NCBI GenBank assembly: GCA_045594025.1
Contig: JAZNXS010000030.1
Coordinates: forward strand, 1-64,000
From: Scatosoma sp045594025
GTDB lineage: Bacteria > Bacillota > Clostridia > Christensenellales > Borkfalkiaceae
DNA: 64,000 nucleotides
Reading direction: 5' to 3'
The translations under genes were made by a program, and so were the position numbers. Of the stretch, positions 43,880 through 52,314 are shown one piece after another (within the stretch, counting starts at the first letter, position 1; each line of letters opens with the position of its first letter). A model generated the notes under the pieces. It made no database searches. It saw nothing but the letters and a program-made list of their open reading frames with translations, and was not told where the DNA came from.

Positions 43880-44941
43880 TTATAACTTGTACACCCAGCC
43901 GTACGGATCTTCCATCTTGCCCCATTGAATGCCCGTCAACGTATCGTACAGCTTTTGGGTGACTTCGCCGATTTTTCCCTTATTGACAACATACTCGTCG
44001 TCGCCGATTGCCAGTCTGCCGATAGGCGAAACCACCGCCGCCGTACCGCAACCCCACGCTTCCTCTAATTTACCTGCTTTAATACCTGCCAACAGCTCGT
44101 CCACGGAGAAAAGCTTTTCCGTTACCGTATATCCCATCGTTTTCAGCACTTCAATACAGCTCTTACGGGTGATACCGGGCAAAATTGAACCCGTCAGCTT
44201 CGGCGTGATAATCTCTCCGCCGATTTTAAACATAACGTTCATCGCGCCCACTTCTTCAATGTACTTTCTCTCGACGCCGTCCAACCATAATACCTGCGAA
44301 TACCCTCTTTTTGCAGCTCTTTCGCCTGCCCTTGTACTCGCCGCATAGTTGCCGCCGCACTTCGCGTACCCCGTGCCGCCGCGCACCGTTCTTACGTCCT
44401 CATCCTCAATCATGATGCTGACAGGGTTGATTCCCTCTGCATAATAGCTACCGCTGGGGGAGGCAATCAGCATGAACGTTGCATTCTTTACCGCATGTAC
44501 CCCCAACGCCTCGTCGTTCCCGAACAAAAACGGACGCAAATATAGCGAAGTTCCAAACGATTTCGGTACCCATCTCTCTTCCAGCTTCACAAAGGTAGTC
44601 AACAGCTTCAGCATGTCCGCTTCCGGCATTTCAGGCAAGCTCATACGCTCTGCCGAACGGTTCATACGCTTTACGTTTTCCATCGGACGGAATAACTGTA
44701 CTCCCCCGTCTGCCCTGCGGTATGCCTTTAACCCCTCAAAGATTTCCGCGCCGTAATGCAACACCGTGGACGCAGGATGCAACGAAATTCTGCCAAACGG
44801 CTCGATTCTCGCATCGTGCCAACCTAGCTGTTCGTTCCAATCCACAATCAACATATGGTCGGTGAACACCTTACCAAAGCCCAGCTTGTTTTCAGGAGGC
44901 ATCACCCCTGGATTTTTCGTTTTCGTGATTCTGATTTGCAT
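43880..44941 (-). CDS. ilvE: Branched-chain amino-acid aminotransferase
   Basis: A 353-residue fold-type IV aminotransferase of the longer group (YsgA/BCAT-II-like), showing ASTVLHYGAEIFEGLKAYRR, the LWLDG-VERKYIEEVGAMNVMF region and GSILPGITRKS. It transfers amino groups between glutamate and the keto acids of Leu, Ile and Val. It has its own promoter, separate from the T-box operon. Confidence 0.95.
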   Translation of the reverse strand: MQIRITKTKNPGVMPPENKLGFGKVFTDHMLIVDWNEQLGWHDARIEPFGRISLHPASTVLHYGAEIFEGLKAYRRADGGVQLFRPMENVKRMNRSAERMSLPEMPEADMLKLLTTFVKLEERWVPKSFGTSLYLRPFLFGNDEALGVHAVKNATFMLIASPSGSYYAEGINPVSIMIEDEDVRTVRGGTGYAKCGGNYAASTRAGERAAKRGYSQVLWLDGVERKYIEEVGAMNVMFKIGGEIITPKLTGSILPGITRKSCIEVLKTMGYTVTEKLFSVDELLAGIKAGKLEEAWGCGTAAVVSPIGRLAIGDDEYVVNKGKIGEVTQKLYDTLTGIQWGKMEDPYGWVYKL

Positions 44942-45022
44942 ATTCTTCCTCCTTGCGCACCGAATTTCTTATTCGTTTTTTGCATTACGAAGCGTTTTTT
45001 AATTTGTTTAAGTGATAATATA

Positions 45023-45051
45023 ATGATAGCACAACCGTGCGTTGAAGTCAA
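45023..45051 (-). promoter_or_regulatory. Sigma-A promoter of ilvE
   Basis: Minus strand: -35 TTGACT (45046-45051), 17-bp spacer, -10 TATCAT (45023-45028). No T-box or other leader element seen before ilvE. Confidence 0.7.
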
Positions 45052-45152
45052 CGTTTTTCACAAGCGAAACGCGGATTTTTTTCACTTTTTTATGAAATAA
45101 AACCGCTTTTCGAGCTTTTTCCCCAAGTTTACAAATCTTTTAACAATTTTCG

Positions 45153-45182
45153 TTGGCTTTTTTGCCAAGTTATTGCTATAAT
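45153..45182 (+). promoter_or_regulatory. Promoter of galM
   Basis: -35 TTGGCT (45153-45158), 18-bp spacer, -10 TATAAT (45177-45182), followed by the ribosome site GAGG. An inverted repeat TTGGC-n5-GCCAA overlaps the -35 region and could be an operator. Confidence 0.65.
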
Positions 45183-45211
45183 ATAAAGTAACGAAGCGAG
45201 GACGAAAAAAA

Positions 45212-46240
45212 ATGATTAAAAAAACGTATTCTTTTGAAAAGGACGGAAAACGTTGCGACGTATATACTCTTTCTAATCAAAACGGGTTGGAAGCGGATAT
45301 TCTCACCTACGGCGGAAGATTGATTCGCTTAAACGCGCCCGATAGAAACGGAAACTTTACAGACGTTATCGTCGGTTGCAAAACTCCAGAAGATTATTTT
45401 GAAGAAAACCCCTATTTCGGCGCAACGATAGGCAGATATGCAAACCGTATCGGCGGCGCTAAATTCACCATTGACGGCGGGGAATATACCATCGAAGCAA
45501 ACGAGGGAGCAAACACTTTGCACGGCGGCTATTCCGCCAACTTCGACCGCGTTGTTTGGGGGGCGAAAATCAACGGAGATCGACTGATTCTTTCCCACTT
45601 CTCCCCCGACGGAGCAGGCGGTTTTCCGGGAAATTTGACGGTGAACGTCACTTTCTCCCTCTCACAGGATAACGAGCTGAAAATCGAATACACGGCAACG
45701 ACGGATAAAGACACCGTTTGCAACCTAACCAACCACGCCTATTTTAATATCGGCGATACCCCTACCGTCTTAGAGCAGGAGTTGACGATTCACGCAAAGT
45801 ACATCACTCCTGTGGATAGCAAACTGATTCCCCATGGCGAGAAGATGGAAATTACAAACACGCCGTATAGTTTCCTAAAACCCAAAAAGCTTGGAACGGA
45901 TATGCATTCGGACGCGCCCATGATCAAACAATGCAACGGCTTTGATTTTAACTACTGCTTGGACAGAGTGGGTAAAGGCTTAGAACGGGTTGCCGAGGTT
46001 TACGATCCCGCTTCGGGAAGACGCATGTCTTGCTACACCACTCTGCCCGGTTTGCAATTATATACCGCTTGCGCTTTGGGTAGCTTCAAGGGAAAGAAGC
46101 TGTATACGAACTATGCCGCGCTTTGCTTGGAAGCGCAAGATTTCCCCAACGCACCCAACTGTCCGCAATACCCCTCAACCCTTTTAAAAGCAGGGGAAAC
46201 GTATCACGAAATCACCTCGTATAAATTCTCCGTAAAATGA
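45212..46240 (+). CDS. galM: Aldose 1-epimerase
   Basis: A 342-residue mutarotase interconverting alpha and beta forms of hexoses. Catalytic His is in NHAYFNIG and Glu in CLEAQDFPNAPN. The N-terminal beta-strand region and GRYANRI are typical. No other sugar genes are adjacent. Confidence 0.95.
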   Translation: MIKKTYSFEKDGKRCDVYTLSNQNGLEADILTYGGRLIRLNAPDRNGNFTDVIVGCKTPEDYFEENPYFGATIGRYANRIGGAKFTIDGGEYTIEANEGANTLHGGYSANFDRVVWGAKINGDRLILSHFSPDGAGGFPGNLTVNVTFSLSQDNELKIEYTATTDKDTVCNLTNHAYFNIGDTPTVLEQELTIHAKYITPVDSKLIPHGEKMEITNTPYSFLKPKKLGTDMHSDAPMIKQCNGFDFNYCLDRVGKGLERVAEVYDPASGRRMSCYTTLPGLQLYTACALGSFKGKKLYTNYAALCLEAQDFPNAPNCPQYPSTLLKAGETYHEITSYKFSVK

Positions 46241-46243
46241 TTT

Positions 46244-46272
46244 TAAATCCCCGAATATTCGTCGAGGATTTT
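46244..46272 (+). terminator. Hairpin after galM
   Basis: AAATCC-CCGA..TCGA-GGATTT with a TTTTATTC tail just after the stop codon. Confidence 0.6.
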
Positions 46273-46373
46273 TATTCATTGCATACATGCCCCCCTCGTT
46301 TTTGTTTTGTGCGTAAAAATCTTTTTTGACCTACTTTTAAAAATTTTTGTGAAAAAACTGAAAATCTCGGTTT

Positions 46374-46417
46374 TCAACCTTAGTAAGGTTGACAAAACGG
46401 AAAAAATAGGGTATTAT
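46374..46417 (+). promoter_or_regulatory. Promoter of the DUF1538-PII operon with overlapping palindrome
   Basis: -35 TTGACA (46389-46394), 17-bp spacer, -10 TATTAT (46412-46417). The palindrome TCAACCTT-agt-AAGGTTGA (46374-46392) overlaps the -35 box, so binding there would block transcription. The regulator is unknown. Confidence 0.75.
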
Positions 46418-46458
46418 AGTACGGACTTTACGAATATAATCAAAAAGGATTCGCAGAC

Positions 46459-47988
46459 ATGTTGAAAGCGTTATTGACAAAAATGAAAGAAGCCGCCGTA
46501 TCCGTGCTCCCCGTGGCATTGATCGTGCTTTTATTAAATTTCACCCCCTTGGTGTCCTTCACCTTGGAGGAGACTATCGTTTTCGCATGCTCTTCCATAG
46601 CCCTCATTTTGGGCATCTCCCTTTTTAACCTCGGCGCAGACATCTCTATGACGCCTATGGGAGAACAAATCGGTTCGACCTTACCGAAATCCGGGCATTT
46701 CAAAACGTTGCTTGCGGTTTGTTTTATTATGGGTGTGTTCATCACGATTGCTGAACCCGACTTGTCCGTACTTGCTTCGCAGGTAAAAGACGCCATCGAC
46801 GGAAAACTGCTTACGGTTGCCATCGGCGTCGGCGTTGGATTTTTCCTGCTTTTATCGGTGCTGAAAATCGTCTTCCGTATCAGCCTTTCCAAGTTATTGA
46901 CCTTCTTTTATATGTTGTTGTTTGCGTTGGTATCCTTGGTTCTGATTAACGGAAACGGAAACTTCCTGCCCCTTGCTTTTGACTCGGGTGGGGTTACCAC
47001 GGGCCCGATCACCGTGCCTTTTATCATGGCGCTTGGCGTAGGCGTCTCCGCCAGCCTTGGCGATAAGAAGGATAGAGAATCCAGTTTCGGCTTTATCGCG
47101 CTTTGCTCCATCGGCCCTATCCTTGCTGTTATGCTACTCGGCGTGTTTGCGGATAATCAACTGACTTACACCCTGCCGGATTATTCCATGGAAGCGCACT
47201 TGGGTGACTTGTCCTCAACCCTGCTCCACACAATGCAGGAGGTTGTGATTGCTATCGCCCCCATCGTTGCGTGCTTCTTTATTTTACAAGCGCTGTTTAT
47301 GAAATTGCCGAAAAAGCGTCTTTTGCAGATCGTCATCGGTATTTTCTACACCTTCTTCGGTTTGGTGATTTTCCTCACCGCCGTCACCGTCGGTTTTATG
47401 CCCATCGGTTTTAAATTAGGAACTCAGCTCGCGCAGACACATAACGCGCTCCTTGTAGCCATCGCATTCGTGCTTGGGTTTGCCGTCGTTCTTGCCGAAC
47501 CTGCCATTCACGTTTTGAAACGTCAAGTGGAAACGGTCACAAACGGCGCCGTTAGTAAAAAATCTATGTTGATTGCGCTCTCCGTGGGCGTAGGCGCATC
47601 CATTGCGTTGTCGGTCATCCGCATCATCTTTAATTTCAGCATTCTTTATTATATGATACCCGGCTATTTCATCTCGCTTGGGTTGTCCTTCTTTGTGCCG
47701 AAATTATACACGGCAATCGCATTCGACTCCGGCGGCGTTGCAAGCGGACCCTTGACGTCGACGTTTATTCTCCCCTTTGTTATCGGGATCTGCGCGACGC
47801 TCTATCCCGCCGATCCGAATAACGTGCTCACCCTTGCGTTTGGGCTTGTCGCCATGGTTGCCATGACGCCGCTTATCACCATTCAGGCTTTGGGCTTTAA
47901 ATCCATCGCTACTCAGCACTTCAAAGAACGCATCGCTATGCGCCGTATTCTTGACGCAGACGACGAACAGATCATTCAATTTATGTAA
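46459..47988 (+). CDS. DUF1538 membrane protein (putative transporter)
   Basis: A 509-residue protein with twelve or more hydrophobic helices and an internal duplication: GISLFNLGADISMTPMGEQ and AFDSGGVTTGPITVPF in the first half, FDSGGVASGPLTSTF in the second. The repeated DSGG(V)xxGP could line a substrate path. It forms an operon with two PII-like regulators, suggesting nucleotide or 2-oxoglutarate control. Substrate unknown. Confidence 0.9.
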   Translation: MLKALLTKMKEAAVSVLPVALIVLLLNFTPLVSFTLEETIVFACSSIALILGISLFNLGADISMTPMGEQIGSTLPKSGHFKTLLAVCFIMGVFITIAEPDLSVLASQVKDAIDGKLLTVAIGVGVGFFLLLSVLKIVFRISLSKLLTFFYMLLFALVSLVLINGNGNFLPLAFDSGGVTTGPITVPFIMALGVGVSASLGDKKDRESSFGFIALCSIGPILAVMLLGVFADNQLTYTLPDYSMEAHLGDLSSTLLHTMQEVVIAIAPIVACFFILQALFMKLPKKRLLQIVIGIFYTFFGLVIFLTAVTVGFMPIGFKLGTQLAQTHNALLVAIAFVLGFAVVLAEPAIHVLKRQVETVTNGAVSKKSMLIALSVGVGASIALSVIRIIFNFSILYYMIPGYFISLGLSFFVPKLYTAIAFDSGGVASGPLTSTFILPFVIGICATLYPADPNNVLTLAFGLVAMVAMTPLITIQALGFKSIATQHFKERIAMRRILDADDEQIIQFM

Positions 47989-48004
47989 AACGGGGGTTAC
48001 AGGT

Positions 48005-48412
48005 ATGAGTTTATTGAAAAAACCTCGCAAAAACAGAAAAGCCAACCTCGTGGAAAAGGACGCACCTATGAAAGCGGACTTTAAGAAATTAAAGCTGATC
48101 GTAACCGTGGTCAACCGCAATAAAACGGAATTCTTCCTCGACTATTTAACAACGTTTGGCGTCAACTTCCAAACGGCGGTCGCAGGACAAGGCACAGCAA
48201 AATCGGAAACGCTGTATCTGCTTGGTTTGGAAGATTCGGATAAAGGCATTATTTTTAGCGTTATCAACGAGGACAAAGCGCCTGAGGCTATGCAAGGCTT
48301 GGAAGAAAAATTCCACACCATTCGCAACGGCAAAGGGATTGCATTCACCGTCCCCTTAACCAGCGTCATCGGCGTTGCTATTTACCGTTTTTTAAGTAAC
48401 AATAGGAAATAA
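48005..48412 (+). CDS. PII-like signalling protein (first)
   Basis: About 135 residues: a basic N-terminal tail (SLLKKPRKNRKAN), then a ferredoxin-like PII fold (KLKLIVTVVNRNKTEFFLDYLTTFGVNFQTAVAGQGTAKSETL). The TAVAGQGT T-loop-like region is shorter than GlnB's. It follows the DUF1538 gene and probably docks on it. The start at 48005 has a GGGG-rich upstream region; the longer frame upstream is shadow. Confidence 0.8.
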   Translation: MSLLKKPRKNRKANLVEKDAPMKADFKKLKLIVTVVNRNKTEFFLDYLTTFGVNFQTAVAGQGTAKSETLYLLGLEDSDKGIIFSVINEDKAPEAMQGLEEKFHTIRNGKGIAFTVPLTSVIGVAIYRFLSNNRK

Positions 48413-48424
48413 GGAGAAAGACTC

Positions 48425-48754
48425 ATGAAATATAATCACGAAGCTATTTTTTGTATCGTAAACAGCGGTTACAGCGACGTCGTTATGGACGCTGCGAAAA
48501 AGCTTGGCGCGCGCGGCGGTACTGTGATCAACGCCAGAGGTACTGCAAGCAAAGACGCGGAATCCTTCTTTGGAATCACCATTCAACCGGAAAAGGAAAT
48601 CGTTATGATTCTTGTCCCCTCCTCCATTAAAGACGACGTTTTACACGCTTTGTATAAGGAAGCAGGGTTGGATACGGCAGGCCAAGGGATTGCCTTTGCG
48701 CTGCCCGTAGATAGCGTAGTCGGTCTTGCCGACTCCACCTCGGAAACGAAATAA
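48425..48754 (+). CDS. PII-like signalling protein (second)
   Basis: A 109-residue PII-fold protein: EAIFCIVNSGYSDVVMDAAKKLGARGGTVINARGTA, where GARGGTVINARGTA replaces the GlnB T-loop region, and GKQGIAFALPVDSVVGL-like ending. Paired with the first, it may form a heterotrimeric sensor. GGAG precedes the start. Confidence 0.85.
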   Translation: MKYNHEAIFCIVNSGYSDVVMDAAKKLGARGGTVINARGTASKDAESFFGITIQPEKEIVMILVPSSIKDDVLHALYKEAGLDTAGQGIAFALPVDSVVGLADSTSETK

Positions 48755-48771
48755 TACATTCACAAATAGAG

Positions 48772-48798
48772 AAAAGCACCCAGCAGGGTGCTTTTTTT
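48772..48798 (+). terminator. Terminator of the DUF1538-PII operon
   Basis: AAAAGCACCC-agca-GGGTGCTTTT followed by TTT. Confidence 0.9.
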
Positions 48799-48904
48799 GT
48801 TGACGACGTTCGTCCCTCTTTTATATCGCTTAGTAAGAAGGAAGTATTTGACAATATTCTCATACCTACCCCTTTCTTTTTGCTTGTTTTTTCTAAACTT
48901 GCTT

Positions 48905-50113
48905 CTACTGATATTTTAACCGCGAAAGCGCAAAATGCGCATAGAGCGCCGCGCCAACGTACAGCGCGTCCTCGTCAAAACGCGCTTTGGGATGATGCAA
49001 CGGATATGCGTAGCCTTTCTCTCTTTCCCCTGCTGACAGCGCCATCATAATCGACGGAACTTCATGCGCGATATAGGCAAAATCTTCCGAGCCGCCGCTT
49101 CGTTTCACGGCGCTGTTTGGGCTCAACTCTTGCACGGTGAACGCCTTCTTTTTTCCCAACAATTCTTTGGCTACGCTTGCCGTAAAAACAGATAATTCCT
49201 CGTCGTTCCATAATGTGGGACAACCGCTTGTAAATTCCGTTTTTGCTTGCAAGCGATGGGCTTTTGCTATGGCATTCACCGTTTCTATAATTCGTTTTTT
49301 AAGACGAATACGTTCCTCCTCATTAAAGATACGCGACGTTCCTTTCAGGGTAACCATGGACGGAATCACGTTTCCTGCCTCTCCACCGTGTACGCATCCA
49401 ACCGTTAAAACCGCGCCTTGCGAAACGGGGATTTCCTGCGCGGTAAGCCCATTTAACGCCAAAATTAAGTGCGCCGCCCCGGAAAGAGGATTTCTCCCCT
49501 CCCACGGCGAAGAGCCGTGACAGCCTTTCCCAGTCAAGCGCACGGTGAAAAAATCTGCGGCAGGTGCGCTGACGCCAGGCGAGGAAATGATCGCCGTTCC
49601 CGTAGGGAAATCCGTATTCGTCATCACATGCAGCATCATTGCCGCTTGTGGCGAGGGGTTTTCTAGCACGCCGTGTTTCAAAACGTCGTTTGCCCCCTCC
49701 AACGTTTCTTCCGCAGGCTGAAACAATAACTTAACACAACCGTCGCAATCCCCCTCGTTTTCCTTGAGCAGCTTTGCCGCACCCAATAACATGGCTGTAT
49801 GAAGATCGTGTCCGCAGGCGTGCATATTTCCCTTTTTACAGGCAAACGTTTCCCCCGATTTTTCCTGTATAGGCAAGGCGTCCATATCCGCGCGCAAAAG
49901 AATACATTTTTTCGCATTCACTCTACCCATGGTCGCAATTACCCCTGCTTTTCCACAAGGTTTTGGGATATATCCAAATGATTTTAGCGTGCTTTCCACA
50001 AAGCTTACGGTATCCTTTAAATCAAACCCGATTTCGGCGTGACTGTGTAAGCTTCTTCTATATTGTATAAGTTCCTCTTGCAAGGCTTTGGCTTGTTTCA
50101 ATAAACTGTTCAT
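48905..50113 (-). CDS. M20-family amidohydrolase
   Basis: About 402 residues of the M20D (hippurate/N-acyl amino acid hydrolase) type. Metal ligands are in RADMDALP, HACGHDLHTAM, LFQPAEET and LHHPKARFDE. It would cleave N-acyl or N-acetyl amino acids in the cytosol. I prefer the ATG at 50113 (MNSLLKQ); no clear Shine-Dalgarno is visible, and the longer frame starts inside the upstream terminator. Substrate is uncertain. Confidence 0.88.
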   Translation of the reverse strand: MNSLLKQAKALQEELIQYRRSLHSHAEIGFDLKDTVSFVESTLKSFGYIPKPCGKAGVIATMGRVNAKKCILLRADMDALPIQEKSGETFACKKGNMHACGHDLHTAMLLGAAKLLKENEGDCDGCVKLLFQPAEETLEGANDVLKHGVLENPSPQAAMMLHVMTNTDFPTGTAIISSPGVSAPAADFFTVRLTGKGCHGSSPWEGRNPLSGAAHLILALNGLTAQEIPVSQGAVLTVGCVHGGEAGNVIPSMVTLKGTSRIFNEEERIRLKKRIIETVNAIAKAHRLQAKTEFTSGCPTLWNDEELSVFTASVAKELLGKKKAFTVQELSPNSAVKRSGGSEDFAYIAHEVPSIMMALSAGEREKGYAYPLHHPKARFDEDALYVGAALYAHFALSRLKYQ

Positions 50114-50137
50114 GCGCTTAGTATGGGCAAACCGCAT

Positions 50138-50166
50138 AAAAAAACGCACCCTTCCGGGTGCGTTTT
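50138..50166 (-). terminator. Terminator of the TIR operon
   Basis: Minus strand: AAAACGCACCC-ggaa-GGGTGCG followed by TTTTTTT, 12 bases after the stop of the last operon gene. Confidence 0.9.
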
Positions 50167-50178
50167 GATAAAGTTCGC

Positions 50179-52263
50179 TTATTTGGATCCTGCGTTCGAC
50201 GGCTCGTTCGCCTCTCGTTTAATAACGGAATAATCAATCCTATCTAACGCTTCGCACATGCCGTCGATGACCATATAATCATAACGGTATATCGATGCCA
50301 GCGTATTCATATCCGTAGAGCCAACCTTCTTTTCGCCCTTTTCAGCCGCTTCTTGTAACACTTTTTGCTTATGCTTAAGCAGCTTGTCAAGCCCAGCATA
50401 CGTCGTCAGGCAGGCATGGCGGAATTTTGCTCCGTTCTTGTGCTGTAACACGTCCTTACCCTTTTCGTTACGCGTCCAAATAAATTCCTTAAACGGTAAG
50501 GGCTTATATCCGGATAACAAGTAGTAGGCATTCCAACGGGAATGTTCGATAAACGCCAACACGTTAGCCGCCTGCGTCCCAAAGAAGTAGTTGTAATCCT
50601 CCCCTTTGCTATCCATAAAGACGCCGGGGCAGTGCTTTTCGATTTCCGCTTTCGTAAGTCCTTCCCCTTTACCCTTCTTTAATTCTAAGCCCATAAGATG
50701 CAGCTTGAAATAGAGGTTCAGCGCCGCGTTAATGTTAGAATATTGCTCCACCACGGGCAGCTTTTGCCAGTCGCGTAACTGCGCCCATTTATCTTTCGTG
50801 TAATCGTTATATAAGTCGTTTACGTTTTGAGAGAGCACCATTAAGTCATTGTTAACAATGTTTTCATGCAAGTAACACTCTGCATTCTCCCCGAAATAAA
50901 CAATGTTTTTCTCGTCTTTGTTCAATAAACGACTTTCCTTTCCCTTCGAGCGAACGAAAATCTTGTAATTTTGCTCGTCCTCCAAGTATTTTTTAAGATC
51001 GTGCGCGAAATCAGCGTCTTGATAATCGTCGGATATGGACACGATGAAATACGTATACGTATCTTTGTTGACCAGCGCGCGAATCTGTTTACGCGTCTCC
51101 GCAGAATGCGCGTCCATCGGTAAGCTTTCCTTTAAATCGCAAATCTTTTCCGCTGCGGGTAAATCGGAATTTTTAAAAATCTCGTCGTACTCGTTAATCA
51201 GCTTGATAAAATGCTCGTTATTGAAGCGTTCGCTGTTGTTTTCAAAGGTATAATAATGCACGGGCGCGGCATATAACTGATCCCCTTTTTGCTTTGCAAA
51301 TTGGAAATTCGTCGCCATCAGTTTGAACAGCTCATAATTGACTTTTCCAAACCCCAAAAAGACAACGTTGACTTCCTTTTCATCTTTCAACGTTAAGTTC
51401 TCGTTGAAAAAGCTACGGGGCATGTACTTGGTGATGGGGTGTTCCATGATAAAACGGCGCGCCATCAGCTCGTAACGGCAGAACGGCAATACGAACGTAT
51501 TTGCTTGCTCGGAAACGTCCGAAAGATACTTTTCACGCACCATTCCCAGCTCATTTACATTGGCTTCCAAATGTAAAAATAATCGCTTATCCCTCTTTTC
51601 CTTCAGTTTCTCAAAACACGATAAAATGGAAAAGTAGGAATAGCTTGTATCGCGGAATACAATCAAATGATACTCTGCGCCCTTTAAACACTTAGAAACG
51701 GTTTTTTCGTTCAATGGCGCTTTATGTACGGCATGTTGCTGTTTAATCAAGCTCAAATACGTCTCTTTGTCGATTTCTTCCACCCAAAGCACAGCGCCTT
51801 TATGGGCTTCTAAGTATTTCAAAGAGCTGGGCGACAGTCCGATTACGATGTCGCCGCCCATCATGAAGCTTTTGCGTTTCTTTAAGCCGTTTGTGATTGC
51901 CACGCCAAAGAAAACGAAAACGCCGAAGATAACGGTGATAAACGAGAGAATGCACGCCCCGATCATCGCTGCATGAAACCAAGGATTCGCTTGACTTAAA
52001 GCAAGCACCAACGAATCATTTAATTCCATGGATACCATGGATAACGTTTCATGAATGAGTAAAAATAACGTATAGAACGTAATCTTCTCGCCGTTATAAA
52101 CGGTCGCCATCGTATACAGCGCGTACACCACAACAAAGGCGGGCAGCGCATAAATCAAGCTTTTTTTGTCGATCACCGCCCTCTTTTTGATAATCAAATA
52201 CCCCAAAAACCCGATTAACGCTATTTCTATACATAAAAACAATATGCTTAATTCCGTATACAT
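50179..52263 (-). CDS. Membrane protein with TrkA-like Rossmann domains and a RyR-like C-terminus
   Basis: A 694-residue protein. Three or four hydrophobic helices (about 5-27, 36-56, 63-80, 97-124) precede two Rossmann-like domains: GGDIVIGLSPSSLKYLEAH (from 138) and VNVVFLGFGKVNYELFK (from about 305), as in potassium-channel RCK/TrkA domains. Residues about 560-650 (IEHSRWNAYYLLSGYKPLP... HACLTTYAGLDKL) resemble the RyR domain. No potassium selectivity filter is visible. Last gene of the TIR operon. A nucleotide-gated membrane effector is a reasonable inference. Confidence 0.72.
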   Translation of the reverse strand: MYTELSILFLCIEIALIGFLGYLIIKKRAVIDKKSLIYALPAFVVVYALYTMATVYNGEKITFYTLFLLIHETLSMVSMELNDSLVLALSQANPWFHAAMIGACILSFITVIFGVFVFFGVAITNGLKKRKSFMMGGDIVIGLSPSSLKYLEAHKGAVLWVEEIDKETYLSLIKQQHAVHKAPLNEKTVSKCLKGAEYHLIVFRDTSYSYFSILSCFEKLKEKRDKRLFLHLEANVNELGMVREKYLSDVSEQANTFVLPFCRYELMARRFIMEHPITKYMPRSFFNENLTLKDEKEVNVVFLGFGKVNYELFKLMATNFQFAKQKGDQLYAAPVHYYTFENNSERFNNEHFIKLINEYDEIFKNSDLPAAEKICDLKESLPMDAHSAETRKQIRALVNKDTYTYFIVSISDDYQDADFAHDLKKYLEDEQNYKIFVRSKGKESRLLNKDEKNIVYFGENAECYLHENIVNNDLMVLSQNVNDLYNDYTKDKWAQLRDWQKLPVVEQYSNINAALNLYFKLHLMGLELKKGKGEGLTKAEIEKHCPGVFMDSKGEDYNYFFGTQAANVLAFIEHSRWNAYYLLSGYKPLPFKEFIWTRNEKGKDVLQHKNGAKFRHACLTTYAGLDKLLKHKQKVLQEAAEKGEKKVGSTDMNTLASIYRYDYMVIDGMCEALDRIDYSVIKREANEPSNAGSK

Positions 52264-52314
52264 CTCTTTCTCCGCGGCCGTCCATAATCCTATACGGTTA
52301 TGACGCCGATTCTT

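Noticed and set aside
44942..45211. T-box or riboswitch before ilvE or galM
   Set aside because: No T-box motif or known aptamer pattern seen; both genes have simple promoters.
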